From Caryophanales bacterium UBA4100 (GTDB lineage: Bacteria > Bacillota > Bacilli > Paenibacillales > UBA4045): a DNA stretch of 13,210 bases. The DNA is taken from positions 26,967-40,176 of the forward strand of contig DFXU01000114.1 in NCBI GenBank assembly GCA_002383285.1, given 5' to 3'. Positions within the stretch are counted from its first letter, which is position 1. The number at the start of each line of letters is the position of its first letter. Below are positions 6,017 to 11,152 of this stretch, piece after piece. A program made the translations under genes and the position numbers. The notes below the pieces were generated by a model, which saw nothing but the letters and a program-made list of their open reading frames with translations, had not been told where the DNA came from and did no database searches.

Positions 6017-6250
6017 CTGAAATTACATCAAAAAATTCGCGCTGTTCGTAATGCTAAACATTTTAGTCAGACAGAGGTTGCGAAGCGTATTAACATGTCT
6101 ATAACCACATATAACATGAAGGAAATGGGTTATCGTCCAATCAGATCGGAAGAGTTCGAGCAAATTGCTCTGGCTCTAGAAGAGAAACCTGAAATTTTTT
6201 ATGCAGAAAACTTCCACTTAAAGTGGAATACCGAATTGTCCACGCTATAA
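6017..6250 (+). CDS. Cro-like XRE-family regulator, probable CTG start
   Basis: The 77-aa product KLHQKIRAVRNAKHFSQTEV... has a Cro/CI helix-turn-helix (about residues 5-55, SQTEVAKRINMSITTYNMKE). The frame stays open back to a TTG at 5945, but that TTG is the -35 hexamer of the early promoter and upstream of the transcript, so it cannot be the start. The strong Shine-Dalgarno AGGAGGTG (6003-6010) points to CTG at 6017, where homology also begins in the usual KLHxxIRxxR form; no ATG, GTG or TTG is suitably placed. As first gene of the early operon, divergent from the CI-like repressor, it should favour the lytic programme. A perfect operator-like palindrome lies near its 3' end. Confidence 0.75.
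   Translation: MKLHQKIRAVRNAKHFSQTEVAKRINMSITTYNMKEMGYRPIRSEEFEQIALALEEKPEIFYAENFHLKWNTELSTL
6212..6228. promoter_or_regulatory. Perfect intragenic operator-like palindrome
   Basis: TTCCACTTAAAGTGGAA is a perfect 17-base dyad matching the intergenic operators (core CACTTAAAGTG). It is inside the 3' part of the Cro-like gene, about 216 bases downstream of the nearest intergenic site. It could act by looping, as a roadblock to transcription, or as a seed site for the repressor. Confidence 0.6.
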
Positions 6251-6262
6251 GGAGGTAGTCAT

Positions 6263-6403
6263 ATGTCTAATGAACCGCACAATCCAGGGCTTAGTGATAA
6301 CGCTTGGGAAAAACTCCACATGCTACTTGCTAAGTTAAATCTGAAGTATGGAGCTAAGGTACAAGCTGAACTTGATGAAGCAGCCAAATCAAAGGCGGGG
6401 TGA
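6263..6403 (+). CDS. Hypothetical 46-aa early protein
   Basis: ATG at 6263 has AAGGAGG (6249-6255) at ideal spacing and begins 12 bases after the Cro-like stop. The peptide is amphipathic and helical (WEKLHMLLAKLNLKYGAKVQ), with an AELDEAAKSKAG tail. I recognise no family. The next gene starts four bases after its stop, using a Shine-Dalgarno inside this gene, so the genes are probably cotranscribed from the early promoter. The good ribosome binding site and tight packing support a real gene despite the small size. Confidence 0.65.
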   Translation: MSNEPHNPGLSDNAWEKLHMLLAKLNLKYGAKVQAELDEAAKSKAG

Positions 6404-6407
6404 TCTT

Positions 6408-6629
6408 GTGAAGGAGGCGATTCGTAATGCTTGTATCTCAGCAACCATTATTCGTGTCCGACACAAAGGCTTCGAGTTGGACAAAGCAATCAAGGAGACA
6501 ATCACCATGTATTGTCCAGATGAAGCCGAACGTGAACACAATGAGCTTCGATCAGATATTGAATCAGCTCTTGCTGGAAGATGGCCACAACGCACTCATC
6601 AGATAGAGCTCACATTTGAAGGGAGGTAG
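6408..6629 (+). CDS. Hypothetical 73-aa early protein
   Basis: The likely start is GTG at 6408, preceded by AAGGCGGGG (6392-6400); the frame is open further upstream to an ATG at 6348, but that has no ribosome binding site and would overlap the previous gene by 56 bases. The product (KEAIRNACISATIIRVRHKG, then FELDKAIKETITMYCPDEAE) is helical and charged. The start of the sequence resembles a short helical DNA-associated phage protein, but no motif is decisive. It belongs to the early small-gene run. Function unknown. Confidence 0.65.
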   Translation: MKEAIRNACISATIIRVRHKGFELDKAIKETITMYCPDEAEREHNELRSDIESALAGRWPQRTHQIELTFEGR

Positions 6630-6633
6630 GGAT

Positions 6634-6792
6634 ATGGACAATCTTCAGAAAGTTTACAAACGTAACAAATTGAATTGTGTAGACCTTAACGGTACTTACA
6701 CATATTTACCAGATGATTTAAGTAAGGTCGATGGAGTATACGTTGATGGCGAATTTTACGCAAGGATAGTTATCGTACAAACGTCAGTATAA
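6634..6792 (+). CDS. Hypothetical 52-aa early protein
   Basis: ATG at 6634 follows GGGAGG (6621-6626) at good spacing, four bases after the preceding stop. The peptide is probably beta-rich: NCVDLNGTYTYLPDDLSKVD followed by GVYVDGEFYARIVIVQTSV. There is no recognised family and no membrane segment or cysteine motif. The gene is in line with the other small early genes and probably in the same transcript. Confidence 0.6.
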   Translation: MDNLQKVYKRNKLNCVDLNGTYTYLPDDLSKVDGVYVDGEFYARIVIVQTSV

Positions 6793-6831
6793 TCGTTTCT
6801 GGACAGGCAGACTCGAAGGGAGGTGATTGAA

Positions 6832-7065
6832 GTGCCGGGAGCTGCAGTCGATCAGCAAGATTGGCGTGAGAAGCTTTATGTATCTACAGCTGAACAGATG
6901 TTAGTTGAAAAACTTATTACTATGGATGAATACGGTGATGCTCGTTTAACCGAGAAGGGTAAAGATCAGGCTGCCAAGATCTTTGACAAGCTGAGTACGA
7001 AGCAGGAGATTCTGCTACAGGTTGCTTTTGGAGAGCATCACAATATTCCAATGAGTTTGTTTTGA
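6832..7065 (+). CDS. Hypothetical 77-aa early protein
   Basis: The start is probably GTG at 6832, with AGGGAGGTGA (6817-6826) upstream; an in-frame GTG at 6823 is part of that Shine-Dalgarno and not a likely start. The product is helical and mixed-charge (STAEQMLVEKLITMDEYGDA, then RLTEKGKDQAAKIFDKLSTK), resembling a small winged-helix or helical bundle, but no family is recognised. It is one of the cotranscribed early genes. About 88 bases separate it from the next gene, a wider gap than its neighbours, and that gap contains an imperfect TTCC-GAATT-GGAA dyad at 7123-7135. Confidence 0.65.
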   Translation: MPGAAVDQQDWREKLYVSTAEQMLVEKLITMDEYGDARLTEKGKDQAAKIFDKLSTKQEILLQVAFGEHHNIPMSLF

Positions 7066-7153
7066 GGGGATTCTGTTAGGGGCTACACCAAGAATATACA
7101 GCAAGAGTACCCCGCGTGTCTGTTCCGAATTGGAACGAAAGGGGGAAAGGAGA

Positions 7154-7402
7154 TTGAAATACGGAGCTGTGATGAGAGCCTGTAGAGAAAAAGCTGGGTT
7201 AAGTCAGGAGAAGTTAGCTGAGTTGTTGTACAGGTCCAGAAGCTGTATTAGTAAATTCGAATCTAATGAAAAGAAGCTTGATCTAGATACGGTTGTACGT
7301 TGGGCAGAGGTTACAAGTACGAAGGAAATTGTTGTTGCCTTCATCTATGGAATGGACGGGCTATCGATCATACAGAGTTTATTACCGGCAATAGGAGCGT
7401 GA
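7154..7402 (+). CDS. XRE-family HTH regulator in the early operon
   Basis: The product, KYGAVMRACREKAGLSQEKL onward, has a standard Cro/CI helix-turn-helix at residues about 4-58 (AELLYRSRSCISKFESNEKK as turn and recognition helix). The remainder (EVTSTKEIVVAFIYGMDG) is typical of small phage and Paenibacillus regulators of this type. TTG at 7154 fits homology, because the family begins MKYGxxxRACRE; GGGGGAAAGGAG lies just before it. An upstream TTG at 7130 would add eight poorly conserved residues. It is the third XRE protein of the element and is in the early transcript, so it may time middle genes. Target unknown. Confidence 0.8.
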   Translation: MKYGAVMRACREKAGLSQEKLAELLYRSRSCISKFESNEKKLDLDTVVRWAEVTSTKEIVVAFIYGMDGLSIIQSLLPAIGA

Positions 7403-7406
7403 CCGT

Positions 7407-7526
7407 ATGGGTACATTTTTCAGTGTCGTAGCATTTTTGGTTATTGGCGGTTATGCATTACTCATCTGGCATTTATGGACCAAGCCGAATGCGAGTTCAG
7501 ATGAAGAGGGGGGATCACATTGGTAG
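7407..7526 (+). CDS. Small single-pass membrane protein, 39 aa
   Basis: ATG at 7407 follows GGAG (7393-7396), five bases after the preceding stop. The peptide is a single hydrophobic helix (FFSVVAFLVIGGYALLIW, about residues 4-21), then a positive/polar tail ending in an acidic glycine-rich segment (DEEGGSHW). The last seven bases overlap the start of the next gene, whose Shine-Dalgarno (GAGGGGGGA) is inside it. Tiny membrane proteins are frequent in phage early regions and may alter host membrane functions, but nothing here gives a specific role. Confidence 0.6.
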   Translation: MGTFFSVVAFLVIGGYALLIWHLWTKPNASSDEEGGSHW

Positions 7527-7732
7527 TACGACAAGCAGTTAGATCGATCGAACCGGATGTTGAACGCCTGGAGAAGTTAGAAAGGTACTTTACTTATCAC
7601 AATGTTGAAAATCGCTATGGACTGACATTCAAACAATTCGAAAGAAAGGTGGATGATGGATCGTGGCAACAGTTTCTAGAAGAGCGTATGACTTTAAATC
7701 CGCTCGTGAGAGAGTTATGCAACTCAAGGTAA
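7520..7732 (+). CDS. Hypothetical 70-aa early protein
   Basis: TTG at 7520 has GAGGGGGGA seven bases upstream. The product is hydrophilic and helical (VERLEKLERYFTYHNVENRY, then GLTFKQFERKVDDGSWQQFL), in the style of small phage proteins that accompany replication genes, but no family can be named. It overlaps the previous gene by 7 bases and the next by 70, which is long; one of the two later starts may be different in reality. Probably part of the early operon. Confidence 0.6.
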   Translation: MVVRQAVRSIEPDVERLEKLERYFTYHNVENRYGLTFKQFERKVDDGSWQQFLEERMTLNPLVRELCNSR

Positions 7733-7950
7733 TGTATATAGCTGCTAAACGTTGTAATGACGATCTAACATGCTGGGCATTAGTAGCACAGATCGATGAG
7801 CTAGAGCAGGAGATCACAGAAGCACACAAGGGTACAAACGGCAGAATGACCGTCGGCAAGGACGGCCATCCAGTTATTCATTTAGGAAATATCATTACTC
7901 CGATCGTACCACAATGGGTATCAGGAGACAAGGGAGAGGTTTACGCATGA
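7663..7950 (+). CDS. Hypothetical 95-aa early protein
   Basis: GTG at 7663 is preceded by AAAGGTGG (7645-7652). The N-terminal half is helical (DFKSARERVMQLKVMYIAAK, ending in an acidic DELEQEITEAH helix), followed by a basic linker and a hydrophobic segment (VIHLGNIITPIVPQWV). No family recognised. The stop overlaps the AbrB start (ATGA at 7947-7950), so the two genes are translationally coupled. The overlap with the previous gene (70 bases) is unusual but both frames have ribosome binding sites. Confidence 0.6.
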   Translation: MATVSRRAYDFKSARERVMQLKVMYIAAKRCNDDLTCWALVAQIDELEQEITEAHKGTNGRMTVGKDGHPVIHLGNIITPIVPQWVSGDKGEVYA

Positions 7951-8204
7951 AAAGCACAGGAATCGTTCGCAATGTTGATGAGTTAGGTCGAGTGGTTATT
8001 CCGAAAGAACTTCGTACTACATTGGGTATAGCTCAGCATGATCCGTTAGAAATCTTCGTTGATGGAGATCAGGTCATTCTTAGGAAATATGCACCTGGTT
8101 GTGTCTTCACTGGTCAAACTGATGATCTCATTAGTTATGAAGGCAAGTTAGTTAGTAAATCAGCTGTCAAAGAATTGATGGCTACTGCATTTCAAGTACG
8201 ATAG
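7947..8204 (+). CDS. abrB: AbrB-family transition-state regulator
   Basis: The first 48 residues closely match the DNA-binding swapped-hairpin domain of Bacillus AbrB: MKSTGIVRNVDELGRVVIPK, then ELRTTLGIAQHDPLEIFVDG. Of the AbrB DNA-contact arginines, Arg8, Arg15 and Arg23 are kept, but Arg24 is Thr. The C-terminal part (CVFTGQ..SYEGKLVSKSAVKELM) keeps the AbrB/Abh layout, with total length 85 instead of about 94-96. The frame is open to 7914, but homology, the AGGGAGAGG Shine-Dalgarno and the ATGA overlap with the previous gene fix the start at 7947. Host AbrB represses many genes in growth and is switched off before sporulation. A phage copy could mimic or counteract it, or regulate the element itself; its targets are unknown. 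Confidence 0.9.
   Translation: MKSTGIVRNVDELGRVVIPKELRTTLGIAQHDPLEIFVDGDQVILRKYAPGCVFTGQTDDLISYEGKLVSKSAVKELMATAFQVR
8175..8202 (+). promoter_or_regulatory. Possible promoter for the structured RNA region
   Basis: TTGATG (8175-8180) and TACGAT (8197-8202) are separated by 16 bases, within the last codons of the AbrB-like gene. Each hexamer matches consensus at four of six positions, so the call is weak. It would start RNA near 8209, just before the chain of hairpins. Confidence 0.25.
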
Positions 8205-8216
8205 AGCTTCGGCTCT
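8203..8216 (+). terminator. Hairpin directly after the AbrB-like gene
   Basis: AGAGC and GCTCT pair around a stable TTCG tetraloop, overlapping the abrB stop codon. The following bases, TTCGCTCGG, are only weakly T-rich, so termination is doubtful; it may instead protect the 3' end of the early mRNA. Confidence 0.4.
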
Positions 8217-8239
8217 TTCGCTCGGAGATCGAACGAGGC

Positions 8240-8376
8240 TGATGATTCAGCTGTTGACTTTGATCTTCGATCGATGCAGCTGATGCATCATAGTTCCGTG
8301 GATCACTGGCTACCGTGCTTCGAGCCATAGGCGGTGATCCATAGGTATTATGTGTGGTTCAATTCCACACTACCTA
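8240..8376 (+). ncRNA. Candidate structured RNA: three tandem hairpins ending in a tRNA-like minihelix
   Basis: Three stems follow each other with almost no linker. Stem A: 8240-8253 pairs with 8277-8290, 12 of 14 positions, with a 2x2 internal loop. Stem B: TGGATCAC (8299-8306) with GTGATCCA (8334-8341) plus TGGCT/AGCCA inside (8307-8311/8323-8327). Stem C: TAGGTA (8342-8347) with TACCTA (8371-8376) plus GTGTGG/CCACAC (8352-8357/8365-8370) around TTCAATT. Stem C looks like the acceptor and T arms of a tRNA (GGTTCAATTCC), with four bases (TTAT) where D and anticodon arms would be; the T-loop orientation points to the plus strand. No convincing ORF fills the region. It may be a free RNA or the 5' leader of the next genes. 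I do not recognise an RNA family. Confidence 0.55.
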
Positions 8377-8408
8377 ACGACACACATAAAACGAGGGTGG
8401 TGATCAAT

Positions 8409-8489
8409 GTGTTGAATGCAGTTGGTGAGACTGAAGAAATCGATGAAGAGTTCGATAGTGCGGATGTAGATGATTCTGACGAGGAATAG
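8409..8489 (+). CDS. Possible 26-aa acidic peptide
   Basis: GTG at 8409 (or TTG at 8412) follows GAGGGTGGTGATC, a good match to the 16S rRNA 3' end although close to the start. The peptide (about VLNAVGETEEIDEEF, then DSADVDDSDEE) is extremely acidic, with 12 Asp/Glu in 26 residues, as in DNA-mimic or small inhibitory phage proteins. It is too short to be sure; the ribosome binding site is the main support. Confidence 0.35.
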   Translation: MLNAVGETEEIDEEFDSADVDDSDEE

Positions 8490-8510
8490 GCAGCTGCTTT
8501 CCTGAAACGA

Positions 8511-8536
8511 GCTTGGCCGGGTAACACTGGTCAAGC
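8511..8536 (+). other. Hairpin in the intergenic region
   Basis: GCTTGGCC (8511-8518) pairs with GGTCAAGC (8529-8536), one G-T pair, around a ten-base loop. ATTTCC follows, so this might be a weak plus-strand terminator after the acidic peptide, or another element of a structured RNA. Confidence 0.4.
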
Positions 8537-8555
8537 ATTTCCATCAGTAGACATG

Positions 8556-8578
8556 AAAAAAGCCCTCTCACGAAGGGC
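8556..8578 (-). terminator. Terminator-like hairpin facing the minus strand
   Basis: On the minus strand, GCCCT and AGGGC (8574-8578 with 8562-8566) enclose a seven-base loop and are followed by six Ts, a good intrinsic terminator. No minus-strand gene precedes it; an antisense or small RNA starting near 8600-8620 is possible. On the plus strand it lacks a T-run. Confidence 0.55.
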
Positions 8579-8643
8579 CATTGGCAAAACAAATCATATG
8601 GTCATCTTATCATGGGTGGCTGTAATGCTACAAGGAGGCAACT

Positions 8644-8973
8644 ATGGATAAAGAAAAGGTTATTGATCGGCTGTTCGAATTACCCGGTGAGATTGAATTG
8701 GCAGAAGAAAATGTGATTTCTGCTGATAGAGCTTTACGAAGTGTAAAAGAACTCCTTCAAGAAGCGGAAGATAAGCTGCTTACTAGTAATGTTATCGATG
8801 GTAAGAATGCAGAGATCCGAAGTGCGCAGCTGAGATCCTTCACTGCCCAGGAACGCGAATTGGTTACTGCAGCTGAGTACACGCTTATACGGAGTAAGAA
8901 TCAATTAAGTAAATTATACAACGAGCTTCGTGCCCTACAGTCTATTGCCGATCTGTTGAAGGGAGCTGCTTAA
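8644..8973 (+). CDS. Coiled-coil phage protein, function unknown
   Basis: ATG at 8644 has AAGGAGG (8633-8639) five to eight bases before it. The 109-aa product is nearly all helical with heptad-like patterns: residues about 14-50 (EIELAEENVISADRALRSVK onward) and about 70-105 (RELVTAAEYTLIRSKNQLSK). The last residues are LKGAA, and the next gene starts one base after the stop. Location just upstream of the recombination module suggests an accessory role in DNA replication or recombination, but I know no named family. It is the first gene after the structured intergenic region and could be regulated by it. Confidence 0.7.
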   Translation: MDKEKVIDRLFELPGEIELAEENVISADRALRSVKELLQEAEDKLLTSNVIDGKNAEIRSAQLRSFTAQERELVTAAEYTLIRSKNQLSKLYNELRALQSIADLLKGAA

Positions 8974-8974
8974 T

Positions 8975-9970
8975 TTGACTGAAATTACTGTAGTGAATGA
9001 TCGAGGTGCCAGCGGGAACGCTGGCAATGCCATCGTAGATATTGAATTCGGATCTGTAACTGAATTCAAGAAAAGGATGATGGATATGAAGCAAAAGCTA
9101 AATTTCATGGAAGTGTTCTTCAAGGAAGTCATGGTTAAGGATGAGGACTTCGGTACGATTCCTGGTACGGGTAAGCCAACATTGTATAAGCCGGGAGCTG
9201 AAAAACTACTGGAATTATACGGTTTTGCAGCTCTCATTAAGAGTCGTGAGGAAGAGAAAAATTACGATGATGGTTACTATCGCGCTATCTTAACAGTCCA
9301 GTTGGTGCATCGAGCAACGGGAACAATTATTGGTGAAGGTGTAGGGGAATGCTCCTCGTATGAGTCCAAGTATCGGTACCGCTGGGTGTACGAGAATAAG
9401 ATTCCTAATCACATTGCTAAAGAGGATCTTCTCTTCGAGGAAAAGGACGAGTGGAAGAATAACGTTAAAACAGGTAATACGTACAAGATGTTCCGGATTC
9501 CGAATGATGATCTATTCTCTCAATGGAACACAGTCCTGAAGATGGCTCATAAACGTGCTCTAACTGGTGTTACCCTTCAATGTACTCGATCAAGCGGTAT
9601 TTTCATGCAAGAGGAAGCTGAGATGGATGAATATGCTGGTGTTCCTGAAGAAGATCGTAAGAAAGCAAGAGGAGCTCAAGGTCGTGTTGCATCTGCAAAT
9701 AATGGTAGGGCTATAGGAGCTTCAGCTGGTGGTCAGTCCTCCGGGAGTGCAACTCAGAAGAACCGAGTTCTAGCGATAATGAAGAAGCAAGGACTTGATT
9801 GGAATCGACTTGCCGAAGAAGCCACGTTCGCACTTGGCCATGAAGTGAAGAAAGTGATTACAGATATTAAGACAGAAGATGAGTGGCGGAAGGTTGCTGA
9901 GCATCTTGAGATGTTTGCAGATGTGAACGGATCATTAGATGACATTCCAGAGGAACTGAGGGGATCATAA
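8975..9970 (+). CDS. Conserved phage protein, possible recombination/annealing factor
   Basis: TTG at 8975 has AAGGGAG (8959-8965) and starts one base after the preceding stop. The 331-aa protein contains the motif DFGTIPGTGKPTLYKPGAEK (about residues 58-77), typical of a phage protein family I know mainly from recombination or replication neighbourhoods, then YYRAILTVQLVHRATGTIIG and a conserved WNTVLKMAHKRALTGVTL helix (about 183-200). A low-complexity Gly/Ser/Ala linker (about 230-262) joins a helical C-terminal domain (QKNRVLAIMKKQGLDWNRLA). The two-domain plan and position immediately before sbcD suggest a single-strand annealing or SSB-like partner of the SbcCD nuclease. I cannot prove the activity from the sequence; no RecT, Erf or Rad52 signature is obvious by eye. 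Confidence 0.75.
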   Translation: MTEITVVNDRGASGNAGNAIVDIEFGSVTEFKKRMMDMKQKLNFMEVFFKEVMVKDEDFGTIPGTGKPTLYKPGAEKLLELYGFAALIKSREEEKNYDDGYYRAILTVQLVHRATGTIIGEGVGECSSYESKYRYRWVYENKIPNHIAKEDLLFEEKDEWKNNVKTGNTYKMFRIPNDDLFSQWNTVLKMAHKRALTGVTLQCTRSSGIFMQEEAEMDEYAGVPEEDRKKARGAQGRVASANNGRAIGASAGGQSSGSATQKNRVLAIMKKQGLDWNRLAEEATFALGHEVKKVITDIKTEDEWRKVAEHLEMFADVNGSLDDIPEELRGS

Positions 9971-11152
9971 ATGACTAAGATTGCACATGTAGCTGATGCC
10001 CATTGGGGTTTTAATTACCCTGGACCTAATCCGCAATCAAGATTCGATGACATCACCCGGTCTATGGATTTCGTAGCTGATCGGATTATCGAAGAAGGTT
10101 GCGAACTCGTGCTATTTGCTGGGGATGCATTCAAGGATGCAAATATCCGTATTGACCGTGCAACCGTGGAGATCATGGCGTTTGCTTCATGGCTCCGTAA
10201 ATTATCCGCTGCAGGTATTCCTGTTGTTGTAATTAGTGGCACACCTTCACATGATGCTATCAGCGCTTATCATTTAATCGATGAAATGAAAATAAATGGT
10301 GTAAGAGTTTTTACTAAGCCGGGGATCACCTTAATTAGAGGTATGTCGATTTGTTGCTTACCAGGCATGAACCGATCCAGCTTCGCAACTGAAGATGCTT
10401 TTGTTGGTCTTCCTCCACATGAGTTTCATCAGGAAATGACGGAATGGATTGAAGCTGAATGTCAAGATCTCGTCGTTCGTTGCGAAGGTCCAAGAATCCT
10501 CATGTCTCATCTCACTTTCGATCTTGCTGATACTGGATTCGAGGATGCATTAATGCAAAGCGAGCCTATCCTTACTGATGAAGCTGCTAAGTTATTTGAT
10601 CTTGTATGCCTTGGCCACATTCACCGTCCTCAACGTGCAGGATCCAATGTATTCTACTGTGGAGCACCTGATCGTCATAACTTCGGTGATGAGCGTACGA
10701 CTCCTGGATTCTACATTCATGAATACACCGGGCTTAGCTCCATTCATGAGATTAACGGATTCCGCTCTAGCTTCATTGAAACACCAGCCCGTAAGTTTAA
10801 AACACTAGATTGGTGCGACATGGACATTCAAGCCTGGTTAGATGGTCAGATCGATTCATTCGCAGACATCCAGGATGCAATGGTTCGTGTACGTTATAAC
10901 TGTTCTGAAGAATTACAAAAGCAATTTGATCGTCGAACGCTAGAGAAAGCTCTCTACGCTGCCGGTGCCTTTTATGTGCATGAAATACATGCAGAGGTCG
11001 AACGATCTGACCGGATCCGAGACACAGAGGTAACCGAAAGCCTAGGTCCTTTGTCAGCATTAGCAGCTTGGAGCACTAATCAAGGGATCATCCCTGACGA
11101 AGTGATTGAGCTGCAAAGTATGACTTCCGAGTTATTGGAGGCTGGTGTATGA
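9971..11152 (+). CDS. sbcD: SbcD/Mre11-like nuclease subunit
   Basis: This 393-aa metallophosphoesterase would be the nuclease subunit that works with the SbcC/Rad50-like ATPase encoded two genes downstream. Metal-binding motifs are seen in order: Asp9-x-His11 (VADAHWG), Gly51-Asp52 with Asp56 (AGDAFKD), motif III as GTPSHD (90-95, in place of the usual GNHD), His180 (SHLTF) and GHIH (215-218). The C-terminal cap region (about 260-393) would contact SbcC. ATG at 9971 follows GAGGGGA at good spacing. The stop overlaps the next start (ATGA), so it is translationally coupled to the YyaC-like gene. Phage SbcCD homologues process replication forks and DNA ends; here it is part of a four-gene operon. 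Confidence 0.9.
   Translation: MTKIAHVADAHWGFNYPGPNPQSRFDDITRSMDFVADRIIEEGCELVLFAGDAFKDANIRIDRATVEIMAFASWLRKLSAAGIPVVVISGTPSHDAISAYHLIDEMKINGVRVFTKPGITLIRGMSICCLPGMNRSSFATEDAFVGLPPHEFHQEMTEWIEAECQDLVVRCEGPRILMSHLTFDLADTGFEDALMQSEPILTDEAAKLFDLVCLGHIHRPQRAGSNVFYCGAPDRHNFGDERTTPGFYIHEYTGLSSIHEINGFRSSFIETPARKFKTLDWCDMDIQAWLDGQIDSFADIQDAMVRVRYNCSEELQKQFDRRTLEKALYAAGAFYVHEIHAEVERSDRIRDTEVTESLGPLSALAAWSTNQGIIPDEVIELQSMTSELLEAGV

Noticed and set aside
7110..7157. 13-codon leader peptide (GTG at 7116) before the third HTH gene
   Set aside because: It has no ribosome binding site, and its only support is a short open frame overlapping the next gene.
8300..8380. A complete tRNA gene around the T-arm-like hairpin
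   Set aside because: The acceptor 3' strand pairs with 8342-8347 directly before the T arm; there is no room for D and anticodon arms, no anticodon loop with a proper stem, and no CCA.
8404..8592. Minus-strand 62-codon ORF in the intergenic region
   Set aside because: It runs through the minus-strand terminator hairpin, has no Shine-Dalgarno site and a composition unlike its neighbours.
10578..10808. Plus-strand ORF inside sbcD in another frame
   Set aside because: The sbcD frame holds the GHIH motif here; the alternative frame has no ribosome binding site or recognisable motif.
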